Numbered from the stretch's first letter, positions 1 through 7,467 are shown. The stretch is 19,938 nt of DNA from an uncultured Collinsella sp. (GCA_900552295.1 URZB01000004.1:1-19938), one strand, 5' to 3'. Numbers and translations are program-made. The notes: generated by a model not told the origin, from the letters alone.

Positions 1-22
1 GGCATCGACCTGCGCCGATGCC
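1..22. repeat. Short hairpin at the window edge
   Basis: Seven-base arms (1-7 and 16-22) pair across an 8-base loop. No T-run follows. It could lie in the 3' end or trailer of a gene outside the window. Plus frame 1 is open from the edge to a TAA at 25-27, but the stretch is too short to identify. Confidence 0.25.
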
Positions 23-55
23 CCTAAAGTAGACACACATTTTGTCCTATAAGCC

Positions 56-91
56 GCAAAAGGGGCCCGACCATTGCCGGGCCCCTTTTGC
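56..91. terminator. Bidirectional intrinsic terminator
   Basis: A 14-bp perfect stem (56-69 with 78-91) has an 8-base loop. The stem is a GC-rich core flanked by AAAA on the left and TTTT on the right, so it reads as a terminator on both strands. It lies 46 bases past the stop of the minus-strand HAD phosphatase gene and probably also ends a plus-strand gene entering from the left. Confidence 0.85.
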
Positions 92-136
92 TTAAGCGTA
101 AACGTGAGCAATCGCTCGTTTTAACGCCGCAATTTT

Positions 137-787
137 CTAGCGCACAGCCTTGATTGCCGCCGCCAGGTCGAACAACGTATCGAGCACGGCCTCGCAGCCA
201 TCCACCACGTCCTGCGGCAGCGGCACGATATCGGGGACGGCAAAGACATGGCAGCCGGCCGTAATGCCCGAGACGCAACCGTTGCGCGAATCCTCGACCA
301 CGGCACATTCCTCGGGAGCAAAGCCCGCGCGCTCGCAGGCGAGCAGATACATCTCGGGGTCGGGCTTGCCGTGCACGACGTCCTCGCCACACGTTACCGT
401 TTCAAACTTGTCAAAGAGGCCGAATGCTTTAAGGTTGCGCTCGGCCGTAACATGGCGCGATGACGTTGCAAGGCCTACGTGATAGCCCGCAGCCAACAGC
501 TCGTCTATGCACTCGGCAGCGCCGGCCTTAAGTTCCAGATCGGTCTTGACCATCTCGTCGCGAATCTCCTTGTGGCGGACGTAGATCGCCTCGGCGGTCT
601 CGTGGCTGCCGTAATGCTTATCGAGGATGTCCATGACATCGGGTAGCGTGCGGCCGATAAACTGATGGATCAGCGCTTCATCAATCGCGAGCCCCAGCTC
701 AGCGGCGCCTGCCTTCCAGGCCTTAATCCCCAAACGCTCGGTATCGACCAGCGTTCCATCCATGTCAAAAATAACAGCCTTGATCAT
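137..787 (-). CDS. HAD-superfamily hydrolase (phosphatase / beta-phosphoglucomutase-like)
   Basis: A 216-residue cytoplasmic haloacid-dehalogenase-family enzyme, expected to remove phosphate from, or transfer it on, a small sugar- or nucleotide-type metabolite through an aspartyl-phosphate. Seen: motif I FDMDGTLVDTE with nucleophile Asp8 and acid/base Asp10; a helical cap of about residues 16-85; motif II at Thr108-Ser109; motif III Lys141 in GKPDPE; motif IV VVEDS with Glu165-Asp166. The length and alpha-helical (C1) cap fit the YcjU/GS1-like/beta-PGM subgroup, in which substrate cannot be predicted from sequence. An in-frame extension upstream lacks family similarity. The ATG at 785-787 is chosen because it places motif I at residue 7 and is preceded by a GGGGGA ribosome site. 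Monocistronic, divergent from larE, followed by a strong terminator. Confidence 0.9.
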   Translation of the reverse strand: MIKAVIFDMDGTLVDTERLGIKAWKAGAAELGLAIDEALIHQFIGRTLPDVMDILDKHYGSHETAEAIYVRHKEIRDEMVKTDLELKAGAAECIDELLAAGYHVGLATSSRHVTAERNLKAFGLFDKFETVTCGEDVVHGKPDPEMYLLACERAGFAPEECAVVEDSRNGCVSGITAGCHVFAVPDIVPLPQDVVDGCEAVLDTLFDLAAAIKAVR

Positions 788-960
788 ATCGGTCCCCCAT
801 CGACTCTCGCTGTCGCGTTGCTGCAACTCTACCGCATTTGGCAACTTGTATATAACGTATATGCCATATTGCACTTTCGTTGCACAGATAGAAGTCTTAT
901 GGCAAGTAACGCATTAGGATTATAGTTTTCGATCGAGTACTCAACGATAAGGAACGTTTC

Positions 961-1839
961 ATGATTTTAGACACCACGGCACCCGCAGAGGAGCTTCAAG
1001 ACAAGCTATCGGCGCTCGAACAGCTGCTTTTGGCATACGGGCGCGTGGCTATCGGGTTTTCCGGCGGCGTCGACAGCAGCTTTTTGGCCGCCGTATGCGC
1101 CCGCATCATGCCTACCAATACCCTCCTCGTCCATCTCACCACGCCGCTCATCGGCACGCCCGAACAGGCTTCGTTTGAGCAGTCCGTTGATGGACAGGCC
1201 AATGAGGGGCCGCATTTTAAGCTCCCCGTGCTCAATCTTTCGGTCGATCAGCTGCAGCTCCCCCAGGTAGCCTGCAACGATGCCAATCGCTGCTACCACT
1301 GCAAGCACGCCGGCTTTACCGCCATCGTCAACCACGCCAAGTCGCTCGGCTTTCCCACCGTCATCGATGGCAGCAATGCAAGCGATCGCGGTGACTACCG
1401 CCCCGGCATGCGTGCGGCAGAAGAGCTCGGCGTACGCTCGCCCCTTATGGAGGTCGGCTTTACCAAGGACGAAGAGCGCGAGCTGCTGCGCGCATGGGGC
1501 TATCCCGTTTGGAACCTACCGGCGGGAGCATGTCTTGCCACCCGCGTCCCCACGGGCGAGGAGCTTACGCGCGAGAAAGTCGATTTAATCCGCGCCTGCG
1601 AGGATTACCTGCACGATCTTGATCTGGCACAGGTACGCGCGCGCTTGGTCGGCGGCTGCATGCATATCGAGGCCGCACCCGCAGATGTCGCCAAGATTGC
1701 CGCCCTCGGCGGTGTCGCTGTCGACGACAAGGGCAAGACCCCGCTGCCCGCCGCCATCGAGTCCGCGCTGCGCGAGCTGGGCTGCGACCATATCTCCCCC
1801 AAGGTCACCCCCTACATTCACGGTGCCATGAATCAGTAA
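961..1839 (+). CDS. larE: LarE-type ATP-dependent sulfurtransferase (nickel-pincer cofactor synthesis)
   Basis: A 292-residue PP-loop ATPase of the LarE family. LarE adenylates the carboxylates of pyridinium-3,5-biscarboxylic acid mononucleotide and inserts sulfur, giving the precursor of the nickel-pincer nucleotide used by lactate racemase and related enzymes. Seen: PP-loop SGGVDSS at residues 34-40; a DGSNASDRGDYRPGMRAA block (136-153) matching the LarE core; Cys191 in PAGACLATR, where the sacrificial cysteine of lactobacillar LarE lies; and an additional CYHC pair (Cys111, Cys114). Three such cysteines are the pattern of LarE forms that carry an iron-sulfur cluster instead of sacrificing a cysteine. 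The ATG is supported by an AAGGAAC ribosome site. No larA, larB or larC is visible in the window, so partners must lie elsewhere, or this is a LarE-like protein with another target. Confidence 0.85.
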   Translation: MILDTTAPAEELQDKLSALEQLLLAYGRVAIGFSGGVDSSFLAAVCARIMPTNTLLVHLTTPLIGTPEQASFEQSVDGQANEGPHFKLPVLNLSVDQLQLPQVACNDANRCYHCKHAGFTAIVNHAKSLGFPTVIDGSNASDRGDYRPGMRAAEELGVRSPLMEVGFTKDEERELLRAWGYPVWNLPAGACLATRVPTGEELTREKVDLIRACEDYLHDLDLAQVRARLVGGCMHIEAAPADVAKIAALGGVAVDDKGKTPLPAAIESALRELGCDHISPKVTPYIHGAMNQ

Positions 1840-1853
1840 CCTGCATCCCGATA

Positions 1854-1920
1854 AGTTGCGGTGAAATAGTTCCTGTTTTGCGGCCTATCGGGCTCCAACA
1901 GGAACTATTCCACCGCAACT
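1854..1920. repeat. Long near-perfect inverted repeat (24-bp arms)
   Basis: The arms 1854-1877 and 1897-1920 are complementary over 24 bases with one mismatch, enclosing a 19-base loop. It sits 14 bases past the larE stop, between convergent genes. The stem is longer and more AT-mixed than the local terminators and has no clean T-run, so a REP- or MITE-like intergenic repeat is at least as likely as a terminator. It would still fold if transcribed from larE. Confidence 0.75.
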
Positions 1921-1968
1921 GTGTTTGGCGAACATGGACCCGCAAAGAAAGAAGCGTTTTATTATTGG

Positions 1969-1992
1969 GCGCGTTTGCCCAGGCAAACGCGC
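1969..1992 (-). terminator. Hairpin after the modD-like gene
   Basis: A perfect 10-bp stem (1969-1978 with 1983-1992) with a CCAG loop starts 9 bases past the modD-like stop. On the minus strand it is followed by an AT-rich but not uniform stretch (CCAATAATAAAACG), so termination is likely but not textbook. Confidence 0.5.
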
Positions 1993-2001
1993 GGCGACGC
2001 G

Positions 2002-2868
2002 CTAGGCGAACATCTTGACGCTCATATCGACGGGATTCGCCGTATAGCAGGACGTGGTCACGAGGCCATCAACGCCAGTCGACGCGTACTCGGCAGCGTT
2101 GTCGGGGCGAATCCCTCCCGCCGTAACTAGGGCCACATGGGGGTCGATTCCATGCAGCTCCTCGACAAGCGGTCCCAGCTCGGCAACCGGCACTTTGTCG
2201 AACTGGATACCGTCAACGCCCGTCTTCACCAGCCTGCGAGCATCATCGGCACCCGCCTCGACAAACAACTTTTTCTCGATGCAGCGTCGACGAATCTGGG
2301 GCAGAAGCTCAATAAACGCATCGAGTCCCGTCGCCCCAGAAGGCGCTGTCATAAACCTGGTATGGTTGTCGAACACCAACACGGTCTCGGAAAGGCCCAT
2401 GCGATGCGGAAACGCTCCGCCCGCAACGATCGCCTTGGTCAGTAGGTCCCTATTGCCCGGCGTGCTCTTTCGCGTCGTCAGCACCTCGCACATGGGATTT
2501 GCCGCATGCGCAGCGTCGACCATTTTGCGCGTCTTGGTTGCCACAGCCGAGTAGTGGTCGAACATATTTAGGCCGACTTTCCATAGCAGATGCAAATTGG
2601 CGGCCGAACCGCGTACACGCATAAAAGACCGCCCGGCTTCAACCTTGGTTCCCGAGGGCTCAAACCACTCGACCGTCAGGTTCAGCATAGTGGCCATACG
2701 CGCAACCTCCTCCGTGCAACAAAGCACGCAGTTCTCGCGCGTGTAATACTCCATCGCACCGAGCGCCTCACCGATTCCCAGGATATGCGTCGTAAGATCG
2801 ATATAGGGGACATCCTCGGCGATAAGCTCCTCGAGCCGCGCGTCGCTTATACGGATAATGCCGGACAT
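2002..2868 (-). CDS. modD: ModD-like protein (quinolinate phosphoribosyltransferase paralogue)
   Basis: A 288-residue protein of the ModD family, a paralogue of nicotinate-nucleotide pyrophosphorylase (carboxylating), NadC. ModD is often found with molybdate transport genes, but its reaction is not established. Seen: the N-terminal EDVPYIDLTT start typical of the family; TRKSTPGNR (132-140) and PHRMGL (154-159), matching the NadC phosphate/quinolinate-binding residues Arg133, Lys134, His155 and Arg156; acidic residues Glu204 and Asp224 at the metal/PRPP positions; and TAGGIRPDN in the C-terminal barrel. The position of the NadC catalytic lysine (VLIKDNH) is Phe166 here, as in ModD proteins, which argues against plain NadC. 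The ATG has AGAAGG upstream. No molybdate transporter is nearby; the gene converges on larE. Confidence 0.75.
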   Translation of the reverse strand: MSGIIRISDARLEELIAEDVPYIDLTTHILGIGEALGAMEYYTRENCVLCCTEEVARMATMLNLTVEWFEPSGTKVEAGRSFMRVRGSAANLHLLWKVGLNMFDHYSAVATKTRKMVDAAHAANPMCEVLTTRKSTPGNRDLLTKAIVAGGAFPHRMGLSETVLVFDNHTRFMTAPSGATGLDAFIELLPQIRRRCIEKKLFVEAGADDARRLVKTGVDGIQFDKVPVAELGPLVEELHGIDPHVALVTAGGIRPDNAAEYASTGVDGLVTTSCYTANPVDMSVKMFA

Positions 2869-3043
2869 GGGGCCTTCTCTCTCGCATTGTTCTCAGCAGA
2901 AAAAAGCATGTCGCTTTCCCAGCCTATACGGTACAACCTCATCAGTATCGCTTGCCTCACATCTTACGCATTCGACCGAGCAAACGTCCAAGGGCGGCAC
3001 CTGCTAGACTGGTAGATTCCCAACCGTCCATCCAGGAGCCTCA

Positions 3044-4027
3044 ATGTCGCGCAAGCCCGCCTACAAGCAAATACTTTCCATCGGCACCACCGTGGTGCTA
3101 GGGTTTGCGCTGTTTACGGGATCGCTTGACGGGGCGCCCAAGCTGCTGTCGCCGCAAAGCGATGAGCAGGCGGCGGCTCTGGCCGAAAAACAAAACGAGA
3201 GCCCCAGCCGCACCGACGACGAGGCAGACCTGGTTGCCCGGCTCGAATCGGGAACGGCGAGCTCCCCGGACCCTCAAAACGGCCAAGACTCTGGCGATGG
3301 CTCCGATTCCGCCGCAACCGACACCGATGACGACGTTTCCGCGGACAGTGCCGCCACCCCCATCGACGAGGTCGAAAACCCCGACCTCAACCGCGCCCGC
3401 GGTGTTTATCTCAGCAGCATTCCCGACTACGCCGGCAACCCCTACGTTGCCCTTCGCGCCGACAGCACGCACCCGCTCGGCACACCATCATTCACGCTCG
3501 ATGAATACGAGCGCGCTACAGAAGAGGGCTGCTTTAAGAAGTTCTCCAAGCTCGACAGCCTGGGCCGCACCCGCAAAGCACTCGCCTGCGTGGGCCCCGA
3601 ATCACTCGGTCAAGGCGAGCGCGGCGATATCTCGCGTATCCATCCTGCCGGTTGGCACCAGCAGCGCTACGACTTTATTCCGGGCCAGAGCCTCTACAAC
3701 CGCTGCCACCTTATCGCCTGGTCGCTCTGCGGCGAAAACGCCAACCGCAAAAATCTCCTCACCGGCACGCGCTATCTCAACGAAACGGGCATGCTGCCGT
3801 TTGAGGAGCAGATTCTCGGCTACATCCGCGACACGGGCAACCATGTGCTCTACCGCGTCACGCCCATGTACAACGAGGAGGAACTCGTCTGTCGTGGCGT
3901 TCGCCTGGAGGCACAATCGGTCGAGGACCACGGCAAGACGCTCTGCTTCCACGCGTACTGCTACAACGTGCAGCCGCATGTTCAGATCGATTACGCCACC
4001 GGCCGCAACCAGGCATCCGGAGACTAG
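3044..4027 (+). CDS. Secreted DNA/RNA non-specific endonuclease
   Basis: A 327-residue beta-beta-alpha-metal nuclease of the EndA/Spd (DNA-entry nuclease) type, predicted to cut nucleic acids outside the cytoplasmic membrane. Layout: a basic N-terminus with a hydrophobic segment of about 11-25, giving a signal anchor or signal peptide without a lipobox; an acidic, Ser/Asp-rich low-complexity linker of about 36-118; then the nuclease domain. Catalytic pattern: His222 in YNRCHLIAW, Asn246 in LTGTRYLN (24 residues on, as metal ligand) and Glu254 in PFEE, 8 residues later, the Asn-Glu spacing seen in Serratia-type nucleases. The DRGH motif is replaced by NRCH, as in a known subgroup with NR(S/C)H. 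Start: ATG after AGGAG with 6-base spacing. Possible roles are nutrient nucleic-acid scavenging, DNA uptake or biofilm DNA turnover; context does not decide. Confidence 0.85.
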   Translation: MSRKPAYKQILSIGTTVVLGFALFTGSLDGAPKLLSPQSDEQAAALAEKQNESPSRTDDEADLVARLESGTASSPDPQNGQDSGDGSDSAATDTDDDVSADSAATPIDEVENPDLNRARGVYLSSIPDYAGNPYVALRADSTHPLGTPSFTLDEYERATEEGCFKKFSKLDSLGRTRKALACVGPESLGQGERGDISRIHPAGWHQQRYDFIPGQSLYNRCHLIAWSLCGENANRKNLLTGTRYLNETGMLPFEEQILGYIRDTGNHVLYRVTPMYNEEELVCRGVRLEAQSVEDHGKTLCFHAYCYNVQPHVQIDYATGRNQASGD

Positions 4028-4084
4028 GGCCGCCGCAAACCCAAAAACCAAAATGATCCGCAATCCTTCCGTCGAGAACGGATC

Positions 4085-4120
4085 AAAAAGGGCCGCCCCA
4101 GCACGTAGCCGGGGCGGCCC
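4085..4120 (-). terminator. Intrinsic terminator of the EF-G-like gene
   Basis: A perfect 10-bp GC stem (4090-4099 with 4111-4120) with an 11-base loop is followed on the minus strand by TTTTT (4085-4089). It lies about 36 bases past the EF-G-like stop. Plus-strand transcripts from the nuclease gene would meet the hairpin without a T-run, so it is mainly a minus-strand terminator. Confidence 0.85.
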
Positions 4121-4156
4121 ATCTACCAGCGGGCATGTTACACGCAAGACCACACG

Positions 4157-6232
4157 CTACTTAGCGCGACCCTCCTCATAGCGCTCGACCAGCTTGGCCT
4201 GAACGTCATAGGGCACCTGCTCGTAGCCGGCGGGCTTCATGGTAAAGTCACCCGTGCCGCGCGTGATAGAACGCAGGCGCGTCGAGTAATCCGTCAGCTC
4301 GGCGAGCGGAGCCTGGGCGATAACCACGGTATCGCCACGCTCATCGGTCTCCATGCCTGTCACACGGCCGCGCGAGGCCGAGATGTCGCCCATCACGGCG
4401 CCGGCGTAGCTCTCGGGAATGGTCACGGTAATCTCCTCGATGGGCTCCAGCACCACCGGATCGGCATCGGCGCACGCCTTGCGCAGGCCGATGCGAGCCG
4501 CCGCGCGGAACGCCATCTCGTTGGAGTCGACGCTGTGATACGAGCCGTCATACACCGCGACGCGAATGCCCGTGAGCGGATAGCCGGCAATAATACCGTC
4601 CTTCATGGTCTCCTGGACGCCCTTGTCCACGGCAGGGATGAGCGAACGCGGAATGCGGCCACCCACGACCTCGTCAACAAACTCATAACCGTCGCTCGTG
4701 CCGTCGGGCCCAATGAGCGGCTCCACGCGCAGCCAGCAGTCGCCGTACTGACCGGCACCGCCGGTCTGCTTCTTATGGCGGCCCTGGGCGCTTGCCGTGC
4801 GTCGGATGGTCTCGCGATACGGAATACGGATCGGCACGCTCTTGGCCGCAACCTTGGTGCGGTCCTCCAGACGATTGAGCAGCACCGAAACCTGCGCCTC
4901 GCCCACCGCCGAGATGATGGTCTGGCCGGTCTCCTCATCGCGATCGATGCTCATGGTCGGATCGGCCTTGCACGCCTTCTCGATAAACGTATAGAGCTTT
5001 TCCTCGTCGCCGCGGTTCTCGGCCTCGATGGCGATGCGGTACTGCGAGTTGGGGAACTTGAACGCCGCCGCCTCGACCTTGCCGGTAATGGAGAGCGTGT
5101 CGCCCGTCTCGGCAGCAAGCTTGGGCGCCACGATGATGTCGCCGGCATAGGCGTGACCGACCTCGGTCATGTCGCGACCGCACATCACATACAGGTGAGC
5201 CAGGCGGTCGCTCTTGCGCGTACGGGCGTTGATCAGCTCAAGGCCCGGCTCAAGCGTGCCCGTCAGCACCTTGATAAAGCTGATGCGACCCTGCTGCGGG
5301 TCGGCCAGAGTCTTAAACACAAATGCCACCGGACGGTCGTCATCGCTCGAGATCTTGAGCGAATCGCCGTCGATAAGCGGCATCTCGCCATAGTCGGTCG
5401 GTGCCGGGAAGTACGTCGCGATGTCGTCCATCAGCGAGTTGACGCCCTGCTCCTTAATGCAATCGCCCGCAAAGACCGGCACAAAGATGCGCTCGGCGAT
5501 CGCCTTCGACAGCAGGCCTTCAAGCTCCTCCTGCGTCAGCGTCTCCTCGCCTTCCAAGTACTTCATCATCAGCTCGTCGTCAGCCTCGGCCACTAGCTCG
5601 CACAGATGGTCGTGCGCCTCCTCGGCCTGAGCACGATACTCCTCGGGAATCTCCGACTCAACGGCTTCGGTACCGTTGCAATGGCGCGCCTTCATGCGCA
5701 CCAGGTCGATAATGCCGTCAAAGTCCTCGCCCTCGCCCCAAGGAAGGGTCACGGCGCCCAAGCGCGTGCCAAAGCGCTCCTGCAGCAGGTCCATGGTGGT
5801 CGTAAAGCTGGCCTCGGAACGCGACAGACGGTTCACGAACACCGCACGCGCCAGACGCAGGTCTTCGGCGGCATACCAGAGCTTAACCGTCGTCGGCTGC
5901 GGGCCGGCCTCGGCGTCGACCACAAACAGAGCCGTCTCGCAGACGCTCATCGCGGCAAAGGCGTCGCCGATAAAATCAGGATAGCACGGGGCATCGAGCA
6001 CGTTGATGCGGGCGCCCTTCCAGTCGATCGGCGCGATGGTCGTCGAGATGGAGAACGAACGCTTGACCTCTTCGGGGTCATAGTCGAGCGTGGGCTTGGT
6101 GCCGTCGTGGCCACCCAGGCGGGCGGTCTTGCCGGAAAGGTGGAGCATGGCCTCGGCGAGTGAGGTCTTGCCCACCCCGCCTTGGCCTACGAGCACCACG
6201 TTCCTTACGTTACCGGTCTTGGGAGCACCCAT
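4157..6232 (-). CDS. EF-G2-like translation factor with degenerate GTPase motifs
   Basis: A 691-residue full-length paralogue of elongation factor G (EF-G2 type), not the primary fusA, and not flanked by rpsL/rpsG/tuf. G1 is intact (GQGGVGKTS, 16-24). Switch I reads FSISTT (60-65). G3 is DAPCYPDF (80-87): the DxPG glycine is Cys83 and the catalytic His position is Tyr84. G4 is NRLS (134-137) instead of NKxD. G5 is AGD (255-257) instead of SA. Domains II-V are complete; domain IV keeps HKKQTGG (486-492), GGRIP and the tip loop YDGSYHSVDSNEMAF (561-575). Known: mycobacterial EF-G2 binds GTP but lacks ribosome-stimulated hydrolysis. Inference: a ribosome-binding factor with altered or lost GTPase. 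Start at 6230-6232 follows a near-perfect AAGGAGGT; a longer TTG-initiated frame from 6343 is rejected. The 5' spacer is about 237 bases to the upstream terminator; no convincing promoter was seen. Confidence 0.9.
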   Translation of the reverse strand: MGAPKTGNVRNVVLVGQGGVGKTSLAEAMLHLSGKTARLGGHDGTKPTLDYDPEEVKRSFSISTTIAPIDWKGARINVLDAPCYPDFIGDAFAAMSVCETALFVVDAEAGPQPTTVKLWYAAEDLRLARAVFVNRLSRSEASFTTTMDLLQERFGTRLGAVTLPWGEGEDFDGIIDLVRMKARHCNGTEAVESEIPEEYRAQAEEAHDHLCELVAEADDELMMKYLEGEETLTQEELEGLLSKAIAERIFVPVFAGDCIKEQGVNSLMDDIATYFPAPTDYGEMPLIDGDSLKISSDDDRPVAFVFKTLADPQQGRISFIKVLTGTLEPGLELINARTRKSDRLAHLYVMCGRDMTEVGHAYAGDIIVAPKLAAETGDTLSITGKVEAAAFKFPNSQYRIAIEAENRGDEEKLYTFIEKACKADPTMSIDRDEETGQTIISAVGEAQVSVLLNRLEDRTKVAAKSVPIRIPYRETIRRTASAQGRHKKQTGGAGQYGDCWLRVEPLIGPDGTSDGYEFVDEVVGGRIPRSLIPAVDKGVQETMKDGIIAGYPLTGIRVAVYDGSYHSVDSNEMAFRAAARIGLRKACADADPVVLEPIEEITVTIPESYAGAVMGDISASRGRVTGMETDERGDTVVIAQAPLAELTDYSTRLRSITRGTGDFTMKPAGYEQVPYDVQAKLVERYEEGRAK

Positions 6233-6470
6233 GATGACCTCCTTGCAGGGCCGCGCGCAATGCGCGACGCCAACGGGGAGAGTTCGCGGTCGGTGCCGTC
6301 CCGGGAGCAGCATGGTCGGCAGCCGAGCCGACTCACCCTCCAAATGTCCTATGGCACCACCCTACCCTCACGGACGACTATCCATGCATACCTTTCGGCG
6401 CACGTATGAATACAGGCGGCGAGAGGAAGAAGAACGCATGCGAGGCGATTATTAAACCCCATCGATACAA

Positions 6471-6508
6471 ATAAAAGCCGTCGCAGACCATAAGACCTGC
6501 GGCGGCTT
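6471..6508 (-). terminator. Intrinsic terminator of the ABC operon
   Basis: A 12-bp stem (6475-6486 with 6497-6508, one G-T pair) with a 10-base loop is followed on the minus strand by TTTTATTTG. It lies 21 bases past the stop of the ATPase gene and ends the importer operon before the EF-G-like gene. Confidence 0.85.
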
Positions 6509-6529
6509 CATCTCAATATATAGCTGAGC

Positions 6530-7294
6530 CTAGCCCTCGATACGGCTCAAGAACTCACGGGTACGTTGCTCACGCGGGTGATCGATAACCTGCTCGGCAG
6601 GACCCTCCTCGACAATGCGACCGCCGTCCATAAAGACCACGCGGTCGGCAACATCGCGCGCAAATTGCATTGCGTGGGTCACGATCACCATCGTCATATT
6701 CTGCGCGGCAAGGTCTTTAATGACACGCAGCACCTCGGCCGTTAGCTCGGGATCGAGCGCCGAAGTCGGCTCGTCAAAGAACAAGATCTCCGGGTCGAGC
6801 GCCAAGGCGCGGGCGATACTCACACGCTGTTGCTGACCACCCGAAAGCTCACATGGCACCTTGTTCTCGTTGCCCGTAAGCCCCATCTGCGCGATCAACT
6901 CACGCGCACGTGCTTCGGCCTGCTCGCGCGGACGCTTGAGTACGCGAATCGGAGCATCGGTGATGTTTTTCATCACCGTATAGTGCGGAAACAGATTGTA
7001 GTTCTGAAACACCAGGCCAAATCGCGAACGCGCCCGCTTGGGCACGTCGCCTTTCGCATATACCGCACCCGACCCCGCGTCCGTCGCAACGGCAAGGTCG
7101 CCAAACGAGAGCGAGCCTCCGTCAAGTGTCTCGAGCAGTGTGGCACAGCGCAGAAGTGTGGACTTACCGCCGCCTGAAGGCCCGATAATCTCTACGACCT
7201 CGCCACGCTTTACCTCGAGCGAGATATCCTTGAGCACCTCATTGCCGCCAAACGCCTTGCGCGCGTTCGATATATTCATTACCGTTCCGGACAC
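6530..7294 (-). CDS. Polar amino-acid ABC transporter, ATP-binding subunit (GlnQ/HisP type)
   Basis: The cytoplasmic ATPase of an amino-acid importer, about 254 residues. Seen (numbered from GTG at 7292-7294): Walker A GPSGGGKST (38-46), Q-loop Gln97 in VFQNYNLFPH, signature LSGGQQQR (150-157), Walker B ILFFDEP (170-176) with catalytic Glu175, D-loop SALD, and switch His207. The FQNYNLFPH and THAMQFARDVADRV stretches are typical of the GlnQ/HisP/ArtP family. Start choice is uncertain: GTG at 7294 has GGAGG five bases upstream; ATG at 7306 has no ribosome site; ATG at 7279 has only a weak one. It is last in the operon after permease and lipoprotein and is followed by the operon terminator. Substrate cannot be read from this subunit. 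Confidence 0.92.
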   Translation of the reverse strand: MSGTVMNISNARKAFGGNEVLKDISLEVKRGEVVEIIGPSGGGKSTLLRCATLLETLDGGSLSFGDLAVATDAGSGAVYAKGDVPKRARSRFGLVFQNYNLFPHYTVMKNITDAPIRVLKRPREQAEARARELIAQMGLTGNENKVPCELSGGQQQRVSIARALALDPEILFFDEPTSALDPELTAEVLRVIKDLAAQNMTMVIVTHAMQFARDVADRVVFMDGGRIVEEGPAEQVIDHPREQRTREFLSRIEG

Positions 7295-7325
7295 GGGAAC
7301 CTCCATGTGTTTAAAAAGTCAGCGA

Positions 7326-7422
7326 GCGTGTGACTGGCGAGACAATGTGCTCCGAAAGAGGAGCGCCGCGTACTTCTGTACGCAAGCGACGGCTTGAGGA
7401 GCAGATTGGCCGTCAGGCACGC
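7326..7422. repeat. Fold-back intergenic element, copy A
   Basis: Spacer between permease and ATPase genes. A 44-base core (7354-7397) is nearly identical to copy B. Its centre is a 6-bp hairpin (7368-7373 with 7378-7383) and a 3-bp helix (7365-7367 with 7391-7393). Immediately outside, GCTCC (7349-7353) pairs with GGAGC (7398-7402). Further pairing continues outward with interruptions to GCGTG (7326-7330) and CACGC (7418-7422). The closing stem differs completely in sequence from that of copy B. Confidence 0.75.
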
Positions 7423-7439
7423 GCGCAGCGTCGAGCAGT

Positions 7440-7461
7440 CCGCCGTTCGCTAGAACGGCGG
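7440..7461. repeat. Perfect 9-bp hairpin after the permease gene
   Basis: The arms 7440-7448 and 7453-7461 pair perfectly across a GCTA loop, six bases past the permease stop. No T-run follows on the minus strand, so in an operon transcript it more likely protects or processes the mRNA 3' end than terminates. Confidence 0.5.
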
Positions 7462-7467
7462 AACGAT

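Noticed and set aside
836..872. TGGCA/TGCCA spaced dyad in the AT-rich region between the HAD and larE genes
   Set aside because: The arms are only 5 bases and the interior is not symmetric; it may be a promoter region, but no convincing -35/-10 pair was found on either strand.
4054..4085. TGATCCG/CGGATCA inverted repeat after the nuclease gene, considered as a plus-strand terminator
   Set aside because: The stem is only 7 bp with an 18-base loop, followed by an A-run rather than a T-run; too weak to call.
4535..5596. Long plus-strand open frame (353 codons) antisense to the EF-G-like gene
   Set aside because: Arg/His/Leu-rich translation with no recognisable domain, no ribosome site, lying entirely within a well-supported gene; a GC-bias shadow.
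6233..6343. 37-codon upstream extension of the EF-G-like gene from TTG 6343
   Set aside because: Rare start without a ribosome site, whereas ATG 6232 has AAGGAGGT and aligns with EF-G N-termini.
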